Origin: Pelodera strongyloides
Lineage: Eukaryota; Nematoda; Chromadorea; Rhabditida; Rhabditidae
Length of the DNA: 64,000 nucleotides
NCBI GenBank assembly: GCA_036852015.1
Contig: JAANDG010000100.1
Coordinates: 248,001 to 312,000 of the forward strand
Reading direction: 5' to 3'
Both the position numbers and the translations under genes were made by a program. The notes below the pieces were generated by a model. That model was not told the origin of the DNA. It did not search any database and worked only from the letters and a program-made list of their open reading frames with translations. Below are positions 47,691 to 58,500 of the stretch, piece after piece (position 1 is the stretch's first letter; every line of letters begins with the position of its first letter).

Positions 47691-48593
47691 CTACAAGAAA
47701 TGTTTTTTAAGAAACATGTAGTATTAGAGAAAGACAACAAGCTAGTCTGCTAGTATCTTATGTATTTTTTTATCAAACAAGAACTTAAATTGAAAAGACT
47801 GAAATGTAATATATTAATTTTCTACGTGGGGTAGGGTGAGAATGCTGGCAAGCTCCTGAGCTGTTTGTTGTTCTTGGTGTTTTCTTTTGCAAATTTACAC
47901 GCTTGTAAATAAAACAAACAATTCAGTAAACTTATAAAGAGTAAGTTATAAGATAATGAACAGTTCTAAATCCGTGCCAGTGTGTTGACCATGAAATAGA
48001 CACTGGGAACGCCCACTTTCGAAACATCCAATCACGAAAGGGGAAGGGTTTCTGGTGGGCACCATATAGAGAAACTTGGTTATTTACTGTGATTCATGAG
48101 TTAAAGTCACGGTGTTTAATTTAGGTAACACGCTGTAAATGACCTGGTCACCCAGGTTTAGTGCTCATTCAGCGGTTTAGCTCACTTTTGTTGGATGAGT
48201 TTTAGTAAAACATCTATTCATTTTTTGTGAACAAGAACCAGAACCCAGAAAGGAAAACAACACAGCATATAGTTTGTAAAGGAGAGCCGTGGTGGTTAAT
48301 GTTGCGCATTATGACTAGAAACACTTTTGTAGTGTGTACCGTACAAACATTCGAACACCCAAAATCCAAGACTTTTCAGACTCCAAGTACACAGTTGCTG
48401 AATGCAGTTGTGTGCCGCCCAAAATACTACGAAAACTACAAAAGTTTATGATTTTACTATTCTTGTGTCTATACCTAGCCTCGTTCCGTTTTGATTTTCA
48501 AGGTAGAAAAAATAAGGCTCAAGGATTTTCTTGCGCGCCCTGTACATGTATGGATATGAACACTAACACTTATGATCATATTATTAGAATACC
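47691..48593. other. No gene recognised
   Basis: 5' flank of the PAN_3-type gene. The plus-strand ATG at 48448 gives a short hydrophobic start (MILLFLCLYLASF) with a possible donor after FDFQ, but no downstream exon was seen. Confidence 0.3.
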
Positions 48594-48975
48594 GGCCGTT
48601 CGAAGAGCCCTACGGGCTCTTCTCCGACTGGAGGAATGTTTCCCTATTTAAACATCACACGTCTACAAAATCATTTGTGATTGGGGAAACGTATAATATG
48701 AGTCTGGAGCGCCATTAGACTAATGGTACCATGCAAATTTGCCATTGAAGGTGTTCTATGTAGCTAGCATAGCATCATCAGCTAGCATAGCTCAACTGGT
48801 AGAGCGTTGGACTGTGAATCGAGAGGCGAGCTGTGGGTTCGAATCTCGCCAGAGGCAAAGATTTTGTGTCTTCTCATTCGATTGTGAATAGAAAATTTTC
48901 TTTATGGAAGGATTTCGTTGTGGACATAAAACAAACAAAATCCATGACAAACTCTTCTCATTTATATAATAAAAT
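48594..48975 (+). mobile_element. tRNA-headed SINE-like repeat, copy 2, unsplit
   Basis: The order is hairpin GAAGAGCCCTACGGGCTCTTC, a 130-base AT-rich part, then a tRNA-like segment at about 48782-48858 with box A TAGCTCAACTGG, a seven-base loop CTGTGAA (anticodon GTG if read as a tRNA), and box B GGTTCGAATCTC, followed by GGCAAAGATTTTGTG. The acceptor stem does not pair well. Pol III transcription of the tRNA part is plausible. It matches the copy at 37700-38790. Confidence 0.6.
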
Positions 48976-49457
48976 ACACCACAGCCGGGTTTTGAAACGT
49001 ATGTTGAAGGGTAGCCTTCAAATACATTATATGCAAATGACCATGACTAGAATAATAAACCCACCCACTGATTTAGCCCAAATAGGAATGCGGTTATAAA
49101 ACATACTTTCCAAGGAAAAAACACTACCTACAAAAACCACATACCGCTTTAACGAGAATTGTAGCGTAAATTTCAAGGCAATATCTTCATTCTTCGCTCC
49201 GTGACGCTTGTTTTTCGGTGCGCGGGTAAATCTGTCCTACCCTGTATTTATATTACAGATTTCAGCTACATAGGGACTACAACTTCAAAAGTATATGTAT
49301 ATGAAATTCAAATTAATGTGATAGATGACTTTGACCTTCCGTTTCATGAGTCTACCACATTACCACCCCTCTCCTATATAATTGCCTTCTTTTTATTTCC
49401 TTATACTGACAGCGCAAACTAGGCCTTATATGCTAAGTGAAAAGGTTGGTTCTTATG

Positions 49458-49691
49458 TTAGCTCATAAAAAACGACACCCATCTGCATCGTTTTGAAATG
49501 CACTCAAAGGTTGACGTCCAGCCAGGATGGGTCTTCATTTGCATACAATGCATGTCATCCATGTTGTTTAGCAACGGGTCCATAATAATTGTTTGAATAT
49601 GAATACATTCAGAATTCACGGCGCCCTCGGCCTTCGACAGACATTTTGATGGCTTTTTGGGGGCAGAGATTTGCACGTCAACCGGGTACAT
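49458..49691 (-). CDS. Possible terminal exon of a cysteine-containing protein (partial)
   Basis: A minus-strand ORF of 77 codons starts at the ATG just after CCCAGGTAG and ends in TAA. It contains VQISAPKKPSKCLSKAEGA, MDDMHCMQMKTHPGW and FECISKRCRWVSFF, with ordinary codon use. It may be a last exon after an acceptor at AACCCCCAG or GGTAG. No family is assigned, and upstream exons were not found. Confidence 0.3.
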   Translation of the reverse strand: MYPVDVQISAPKKPSKCLSKAEGAVNSECIHIQTIIMDPLLNNMDDMHCMQMKTHPGWTSTFECISKRCRWVSFFMS

Positions 49692-50390
49692 CTACCTGGG
49701 GGTTGAATTACGTGTGTTGGCGAGTGTAGAAGGAATCTTACCCCAGACACAGACTAGATCCGCAAGTCTCAACCCATTTTGCGATAATAACCTCCAACGA
49801 TTTAAACAAAAGCAATCAGAAATTACCCATTGGGGCTGGGGCATACATGGAGTGGCAAACTAACAATTGTAAACAAAAAAAAATTGTAAACAAAAAAAAA
49901 GGAGTGGCAAACAATTGTAAGGGAAAAGATGGATAGCTTCAGCTGGCCGTTTTTATCATAAAACGAACTCATATTCGCTAATTTCCCATTTTCATTTTAA
50001 AGGGATTCCATGGTGAGAGTTTTGTATTTCCTTGTGTACACGTATGATGTCGGGATATCAAATACTGCTACAAAATATTACTGTAGCAAACGCATCCCTA
50101 GCACAAACTTGGCTGCTTGTTTTAGGATTGCTGTTTTGTGTAGCGCATTCTGTAAGATCTTGTCTTCCATCAGCAACACTACCTGTTTTGGTTCTCAGGT
50201 TCCAAAGCTCGTAGCCCGTCTATGTAATAGCCGAAAAGAACGCCGTGCTTGAAGTTTCGCTAAGATTATGGCTGAGTGTTGCGTTTAGCTTTAGATTTGA
50301 CTTCAGCATAAATTCTTTCAAACAAATACAAACTCCATACTCTATCAATTTACATACCAGAAGTTCATACAGTACTGCGTTTCTATTATG
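49692..50390. other. No gene recognised
   Basis: The plus ORF 50047-50214 has a hydrophobic core (TWLLVLGLLFCVAHSV) but no supported partner exon. A 20-base word with AAATTGTAAACAAAAAAAA is tandemly duplicated near 49865-49905. Confidence 0.3.
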
Positions 50391-51552
50391 TTCTAATACG
50401 GGTCATAGGATTGCTTGAAGACAACATCATTGGACTACTGTAAGTGATACACGTGAAAGGCACATGTCACGTGAAATATAACGTATATTTTCCGTTTTTA
50501 TTTCTTTGTTATTATAATAATAAAGCTGGAATATGATGGCCTGGAGGCAAGATTCAGCGACTGTTGCCAAACAACAACACCGTCTTCCCATTGTGTGCAT
50601 GACATTAAAATAAAATGGACCGTTGGTTCTCAGAGAGCGCCCATTAAAATACTGTATACATCACATATCACTTTAAAATGAAAAACCAAACAACTTGCAC
50701 CGTAACGGTAAGGCAAGTTAATTTTCCTTGCGAATGAAAAATAATAACTCTATCCCGCGTACGGCGATGGTCAAAGCCCGAACAAGACTTCCGCAGAACG
50801 TAAATACGCCATCGTTGAACAATCTTTTAAGTTACAGTAATTATTGTGCGCAGTAGTCGTCCTGAGTTTGGCGACAATGCAATAAGAGTCACGACTGATT
50901 ATGAGTGCGTCATAGCGAGAATAGTTCTCTGAAACCACGGACAACGCTCTGAAAACACACAGTTTACCTCCCGAGAAGCTCCGGTTCCCGACTCTCTACC
51001 AAACGTTTAGCTCACAAAATGTTTCTTTTCAGAAGCAGCATTTCCACTCGGATGCACTCTTTCTCGTCACAGTCAGGTGCATGATCGTCATACAGTATTT
51101 AAATTGAAGATAGCTAAGTACCCCAACAAAATGACTATGGTAGCTCGTTGGTAAGTCTTGGAGGGAAGGGTATGTGTATGTATACAGTGTTTTAATAGGC
51201 TTTGCATTTTTTATACTTGTCTTGCGTTACTGTACATGATAATGTTTGGTTTTTTTATTTTGAAGTGATGTTTGATGTATACAATGTTCCGATGTTTTGT
51301 CTGAGGACCAAATATCCATTTTATTTGAATGACATGTACACAATGGAAAGACGGTGTTGTTGTCCGGCAACGGTCCTGAATCTTGCCTCCAGGCCATCAT
51401 ATTCCAGCTTTATTATCATAATAAGGAAATAAAAACCGAAACAATACGGTATATTTCACGTGCAGTATGCAGTATACATGTGTCTTTCACGTGTATCACT
51501 TACAGTAGTCCTATGTGATATTGCCTTCATGCCTTATGACCCTTATTAAGCA
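50391..51552. mobile_element. Long-TIR DNA element, about 250-base inverted ends
   Basis: The left (50391-50650) and right (51290-51552) ends are inverted copies. Shared words include GACTACTGTAAGTGATACAC, GATGGCCTGGAGGCAAGATT and AACAACACCGTCTT. The 640-base interior has no transposase ORF, so it is non-autonomous. Long TIRs resemble Mutator-like or foldback elements; no target duplication was confirmed. Confidence 0.75.
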
Positions 51553-52176
51553 CAATACTCTTGTGTCATGTAGAATAAGTTTTTCTGTCTGCTAGAATTC
51601 TTGATAACGGACAAAAACACGCTGGGACCGGCGAACCAAAAATACCGTCTTTTGGATTGTTTTGAGAAGCCGTGCGCCGATTGCGCCTCTGATAGAACTG
51701 ATTTCTGTCATAGAAACTGTCTGCATCACTCTGCATCAGTGAGTTCAGCTCTTCTCGTGGTTCCCGAAGTTCAAGTTCAAGCGGGTTTCCGTCGAAGTTC
51801 CCCGTGGACTAGGCATTCTCCCAAACATAATTTTTACTCGCACAGTGTTCACTTCATATTTGTGAAACCACATCATCGAAGAAGAATCAAAGAAAAAAAG
51901 CTGGCACATCTGCCATACGCATAGGATTGAGAATTTTGACTAGACATAAATGGCATCGTCGCTTGATAGCACACTACTCATATGAGCAATACCGTAGCCA
52001 ATAACTGCAGATTTAATATACATTTAAACAATGTTTTTAGAACGTTACTCAAGCACATTACTAAACTAGAAGCAACTAGTAAATCAATAATTTATGCTAC
52101 CGTAGTTCACTTGGAGGCGGGGCTTCTTGAGGGCGTGGTTTCGGTAAGTGGGCGTTTTCCTTGGAACCAAGGTGGG

Positions 52177-52247
52177 CATAAAAGGAGGATCCGACAGAAG
52201 AAAACTCACTCATCCCACTCCCGACATCCAGAGATCCGACTCCTACG
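52177..52247 (+). promoter_or_regulatory. TATA-like box and 5' UTR exon of the mucin/lectin gene
   Basis: CATAAAAG at 52177-52184 is followed about 25-30 bases later by a C/T-rich start region (ACTCATCCCACTCCCGACAT). A good donor follows at 52248 (CTACG then GTAAGC). The matching acceptor would be AATACAG at 55513, just before the ATG at 55534, so the 3-kb tRNA-like array would lie in this 5' UTR intron. The link is inferred from site quality and spacing. Confidence 0.5.
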
Positions 52248-52485
52248 GTAAGCAACACTTCCTGCTCTATAGCCTATCCACTATGGGCTTCTAATAACAT
52301 TACGATTACGGTATCCTAACAGGGATAAATACATAGTTAATATTCAGCTTGTCATCCATAGGCATTGTGTGAAAAAGACACAATCTAGGACAATAAACAA
52401 AGTTGTGGCGCACCAGGTAATGGGTTATAATATCTTTTAGTGCTTAATAATAGCGTCTAACTTACACTTCATAATACAGGAATAA

Positions 52486-53420
52486 GCTTCAAATGTTAGT
52501 GCAAATGCACAGAGGTCATTAAAGGCCGCCTCAGCCTAAGTTTTATAAATTTTGGTTGCAAACGAAAAATTGGGGTTTCGGTCGAGCGGGGATCGAACCC
52601 GCATCTTCAGCTATCCGGGCCAATGCATTTACCATTATGCTACCGGCACCCACCACCAACGATTGTTCGCAAAGCGAGTTAAGGTCCGCAATGGCGTCAC
52701 ACAGTGAATATACAACTGCCCGGGCGGTATTACACCATTAACCCAGTAAAGATCAGCCAAACCTGAGAAATAAGCTTCAAATGTTAGTGCAAATGCACAG
52801 AGGTCATTAAAGGCCGCCTCAGCCTAAGTTTTATAATTTTGGTTGCAAACGAAAAATTGGGGTTTCGGTCGAGCGGGGATCGAACCCGCATCTTCAGCTA
52901 TCCGGGCCAATGCATTTACCATTATGCTACCGGCACCCACCACCAACGATTGTTCGCAAAGCGAGTTAAGGTCCGCAAAGGCGTCACACAGTGAATATAC
53001 AACTGCCCGGGCGGTATTACACCATTAACCCAGTAAAGATCAGCCAAACCTGAGAAATAAGCTTCAAATGTTAGTGCAAATGCACAGAGGTCATTAAAGG
53101 CCGCCTCAGCCTAAGTTTTATAAATTTTGGTTGCAAACGAAAATTGGGGTTTCGGTCGAGCGGGGATCGAACCCGCATCTTCAGCTATCCGGGCCAATGC
53201 ATTTACCATTATGCTACCGGCACCCACCACCAACGATTGTTCGCAAAGCGAGTTAAGGTCCGCAATGGCGTCACACAGTGAATATACAACTGCCCGGGCG
53301 GTATTACACCATTAACCCAGTAAAGATCAGCCAAACCTGAGAAATAAGCTTCAAATGTTAGTGCAAATGCACAGAGGTCATTAAAGGCCGCCTCAGCCTA
53401 AGTTTTATAAATTTTGGTTG
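52486..53420 (-). repeat. Left arm of the tRNA-like array: three tandem units of about 287 bases
   Basis: Three near-identical units run with the tRNA-like segment on the minus strand at 52580-52650, 52867-52937 and 53154-53224. Each segment has box A TAGCATAATGG, a 4-bp D stem (GCAT/ATGC), and a perfect T arm GCGGGTTCGATCCCCGC containing box B GGTTCGATCCC. A TTTTT pol III stop lies about 10 bases after. The acceptor stem pairs only at its end (GGT/ACC), and the anticodon loop lacks T33, so these look like tRNA-derived units rather than working tRNAs. The 61-codon ORF seen in every unit is a by-product. The arm meets the opposite arm at about 53421. Confidence 0.85.
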
Positions 53421-55506
53421 CGATGATGCGGGTTCGATCCCCGCTCGACCGAAACCCCAATTTTTCGTTTGCAACCAAAATTTATAAAACTTAGGCTGAG
53501 GCGGCCTTTAATGACCTCTGTGCATTTGCACTAACATTTGAAGCTTATTTCTCAGGTTTGGCTGATCTTTACTGGGTTAATGGTGTAATACCGCCCGGGC
53601 AGTTGTATATTCACTGTGTGACGCCATTGCGGACCTTAACTCGCTTTGCGAACAATTGTTGGTGGTGGGTGCCGGTAGCATAATGGTAAATGCATTGGCC
53701 CGGATAGCTGAAGATGCGGGTTCGATCCCCGCTCGACCGAAACCCCAATTTTTCGTTTGCAACCAAAATTTATAAAACTTAGGCTGAGGCGGCCTTTAAT
53801 GACCTCTGTGCATTTGCACTAACATTTGAAGCTTATTTCTCAGGTTTTGGCTGATCTTTACTGGGTTAATGGTGTAATACCGCCCGGGCAGTTGTATATT
53901 CACTGTGTGACGCCATTGCGGACCTTAACTCGCTTTGCGAACAATCGTTGGTGGTGGGTGCCGGTAGCATAATGGTAAATGCATTGGCCCGGATAGCTGA
54001 AGATGCGGGTTCGATCCCCGCTCGACCGAAACCCCAATTTTTCGTTTGCAACCAAAATTTATAAAACTTAGGCTGAGGCGGCCTTTAATGACCTCTGTGC
54101 ATTTGCACTAACATTTGAAGCTTATTTCTCAGGTTTGGCTGATCTTTACTGGGTTAATGGTGTAATACCGCCCGGGCAGTTGTATATTCACTGTGTGACG
54201 CCATTGCGGACCTTAACTCGCTTTGCGAACAATCGTTGGTGGTGGGTGCCGGTAGCATAATGGTAAATGCATTGGCCCGGATAGCTGAAGATGCGGGTTC
54301 GATCCCCGCTCGACCGAAACCCCAATTTTTCGTTTGCAACCAAAATTTATAAAACTTAGGCTGAGGCGGCCTTTAATGACCTCTGTGCATTTGCACTAAC
54401 ATTTGAAGCTTATTTCTCAGGTTTGGCTGATCTTTACTGGGTTAATGGTGTAATACCGCCCGGGCAGTTGTATATTCACTGTGTGACGCCATTGCGGACC
54501 TTAACTCGCTTTGCGAACAATCGTTGGTGGTGGGTGCCGGTAGCATAATGGTAAATGCATTGGCCCGGATAGCTGAAGATGCGGGTTCGATCCCCGCTCG
54601 ACCGAAACCCCAATTTTTCGTTTGCAACCAAAATTTATAAAACTTAGGCTGAGGCGGCCTTTAATGACCTCTGTGCATTTGCACTAACATTTGAAGCTTA
54701 TTTCTCAGGTTTGGCTGATCTTTACTGGGTTAATGGTGTAATACCGCCCGGGCAGTTGTATATTCACTGTGTGACGCCATTGCGGACCTTAACTCGCTTT
54801 GCGAACAATCGTTGGTGGTGGGTGCCGGTAGCATAATGGTAAATGCATTGGCCCGGATAGCTGAAGATGCGGGTTCGATCCCCGCTCGACCGAAACCCCA
54901 ATTTTTCGTTTGCAACCAAAATTTATAAAACTTAGGCTGAGGCGGCCTTTAATGACCTCTGTGCATTTGCACTAACATTTGAAGCTTATTTCTCAGGTTT
55001 GGCTGATCTTTACTGGGTTAATGGTGTAATACCGCCCGGGCAGTTGTATATTCACTGTGTGACGCCATTGCGGACCTTAACTCGCTTTGCGAACAATCGT
55101 TGGTGGTGGGTGCCGGTAGCATAATGGTAAATGCATTGGCCCGGATAGCTGAAGATGCGGGTTCGATCCCCGCTCGACCGAAACCCCAATTTTTTTCGTT
55201 TGCAACCAAAATTTATAAAACTTAGGCTGAGGCGGCCTTTAATGACCTCTGTGCATTTGCACTAACATTTGAAGCTTATTTCTCAGGTTTGGCTGATCTT
55301 TACTGGGTTAATGGTGTAATACCGCCCGGGCAGTTGTATATTCACTGTGTGACGCCATTGCGGACCTTAACTCGCTTTGCGAACAATCGTTGGTGGTGGG
55401 TGCCGGTAGCATAATGGTAAATGCATTGGCCCGGATAGCTGAAGATGCGGGTTCGATCCCCGCTCGACCGAAACCCCAATTTTTCGTTTGCAACCAAAAT
55501 TTATAA
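53421..55506 (+). repeat. Right arm of the tRNA-like array: one truncated and seven full units
   Basis: The same unit in the opposite orientation, period 288 bases. tRNA-like segments lie at 53668-53738, 53957-54027, 54245-54315, 54533-54603, 54821-54891, 55109-55179 and 55399-55469. A truncated one at 53424-53450 keeps only the T arm. Units differ by only a few bases (for example CAATTGTTGG for CAATCGTTGG in the first, and an extra TT in the terminator of the sixth). Near-identity points to recent amplification or ongoing homogenisation. The arm ends TTTATAAA at 55506, just before the 13-bp flanking repeat. Confidence 0.85.
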
Positions 55507-55533
55507 AATACAGGAATAACCAACTTGGAAACA

Positions 55534-58500
55534 ATGAAGCAAAAGCTGAAACTTCAAAACTTCACTGGCGGGACTATCCGTCTCCTGCTGATGTTCGGCT
55601 TGACGATCCTGATTGCTGGTTAGTTTAATTCTTTACAATAATGTATGGAAAAATGGAAAATAACTCGAAAAGAGCTACGCTAGATGCTAGGAAGCAACAT
55701 ATAGGATTATGACAGAAAGTATGACTTACATGTAGTGCCCTACAGCTACTGAAGGTATTGCTAAACGAGCAAAATCGCAATTTTTTTGACAAAATAAGAA
55801 TGTCGACCAAAGGGTAACTCTAATAAGTGACCGCGCTTCACAACGCTTGAGTACTTCCTAGGTACAATGTGAAGAACTCAGTAGTGATTAGATCGTTGTA
55901 TAGCAAAAGAGCTCTTGTCTATAACAAAAACAAAAATAAAGGCAAACCCGTTGGCACAACATTTTCAAATGAAGAAAATTCTAGAGTAAAACAATAATCC
56001 ATAGGAATATCTACTACTGATAGCCAGAAATAAGTATTCGTTCTAGCGGGATCTTTAGCAGCATATTATAGCAGACAGTATAGCGTGCAGGTAGACTCGT
56101 TTAAGGGGTCAGGCCCATTTCAAGTGATACCTATTTTTGATGATTCCATCTGATTCTCCATGTCAAATATAGTAGGATACCATATTTTACGAATTTTCAA
56201 GCGCAAAATTCGCGCAGTACTCAGCAATTTACCCGAGCCAGTCATACCCAATTATCTATCGCAGTTGTCACGCCCCTTCGCGCTAATTGGGCAATATACT
56301 CAATTGGGCGTGGCAAGTGCGATAACGGCCAATCAGCGCGAATGGGCGTGCCAAGTGCGATAGATAGTTCGGTATGACTGACTGGTCATGGTAAATTGTT
56401 AAATAGTGTGTGAATTTTACGCTTGAAAATTAGAAAAATATTGCATCCTACTATATTTGACATGGAGAATCAGATGGAATCATCAGACATCGGAGTCATT
56501 TGAAATCGTCACTAACCATCACTGAACAGCCCGAACTCATCAGAATACGCAGCACACCAAGCGTATCAGCATAGGGGTGGGAGGGCGGCACTATGAGACA
56601 GCAGTTTTTCGGTTTTAATATCTTAGAGCGAAATACCGGTCGGTTTTTGAAACGCATCTCAAGTACTTGCATTCCTATGCATTTACGCAACGTGGGGTCT
56701 ATTTGGGGTCTAGTTTATATCCTAATTTTGGCTCATTTTGCACAAGAAAACAGGTGTACGCCATGCGTTTCAAAAACCGGCCGGTATTTCGCTTCAAAAT
56801 TCTTATAAAACCGTATTACGCAACCTATAGCTTTTTCTAACAAAAGATAAACAAATGCATACATGTTTTTAACAACCCTCGCATGACTCGCATGAGTCAG
56901 CGTGGAGATGCATACGTGAAAAATTTTTTCCTCAATTAACTTGCTCATAATTTCAAAAATATTACTGCGAAAACCGCATTTCTATACATTTAGAAATCGC
57001 AAAGTTATTCCCAGGCAAACTGTTCGGCCAGGTACCGTAGGCAGAAACGTCAAAATAATCCGTCCATTAGCATTCTTTCTCTACATAATAATAGGATTAA
57101 AGGAACGCAGTCACGATATTTTCGCACTTTTTATTTGATTTTCATTAAATATAGGAAGTTATGAAAAAATTCAGTATCAATATCAAGTTTCAAAAAAACA
57201 AACTCGGTGAGAGATTTCACTGAGAATGGGAGTTACTCGACTACAGTATATACGCAATAGCCCGATCATAGGCTCATTATAATATTATGAATACCCTGCA
57301 GTTGTACACATCTGGGATATGCTGTCAGGAAATTTCATATTTCGCTTCCAGCCTATGCTCTGGTTTCTAGAAGTTTCTAAGCGATTCAGATCCTTTGTAC
57401 AACTTTATCCTTTTGTTTCTCATAGTTCATAGTTGAAGGACATCCACAATTCATGGCTTTTTAATCGACGCGTGAGAGAGAGAGAGCTTGGTCCGACTAG
57501 AAATTTTTCAATATTTTTAGCGACTTCAATACTAGTCGAAATTGAATTGGCATTGTTGCCTTGATTGAGTATGATATACATACATTATATTTAGATTTGG
57601 CGCACGGAAAAAAGTTCGCCACATGTTACTCATGTTACGACAAGGGCACTCTCGAGGAGCACTGTTCGATCAACCCTGGCAAAATTGGAAAATGTCTCAT
57701 GTTAACTGTAGTGACAAATTTCTCAACCTCGACTCAGGTGTGTCATTTGCGCATACAATTTCCCGATTAGGTCCTGCAAAATAATATATTACCATAAAAA
57801 TGCTAACTTATTTTCTATTGGTTATTCACTCGTAATAGAAAAAAAACGACCGTATGCAAAGCGGAACACTGAAGCATAGCAACCGCATTGGGTTGTAATA
57901 CAAAGTATGCATATTGACCGTTCTTGTAAGATTTATTTGGTTGTTGATTGGCTGTTTAGCTGGCAACGACTTCGACCACACTTCTTCATCGGACTACCCA
58001 AGTTCACGGGCATACTACAACTACCTGGACAGATGGTATTGTCTAACAATAAACCCACATAAGCAAATTGACATATTTCATCGTGTGATTGCCCTGAGCG
58101 AGCTGCAAACATTTCCCAAAATACCTGCCATTGTACATTTAAAAAAAAATTACCTCACAGTCATTTAGTACGATTTTTCGAAAGAATCTTGCAGATGAGC
58201 AACTTCCAGCCAAGCACCGTTCCAGCCTAAATTCAGCAGATTTCTTTTATTACAGAACGTCTTCCGACCGCACGGACCGAGACCCTCCATTCAACATTGG
58301 AAACAGACGGCACGAAAGTTGCACCAACTTTGACTGGGTCAAAAAGTGACCCAACGACACCTGCTGCCACGCAGGCGCCCACCACAGAGTCGACCACCTC
58401 CTCGTCCACGGAAACATACCTTGTCCACACCTCCTCTTCAATTGCGACAACACGCCGAACAGCTTCCCCGACAACCCTGACCGTGAGCAACCACGATGAA

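Noticed and set aside
50047..50214. Short plus ORF with a strong hydrophobic core
   Set aside because: No supported splice partner, and an internal donor-like site breaks it. Kept only as a note.
52486..55506. CRISPR-like regular repeats
   Set aside because: The whole 288-base unit repeats with no unique spacers, and the genome is eukaryotic.
52556..55523. Ten almost identical 61-71 codon ORFs beginning MQTKNWGFGRAGIEPASS
   Set aside because: Each lies antisense across the tRNA-like segment of the array. The conservation is of the DNA unit, not of a protein.
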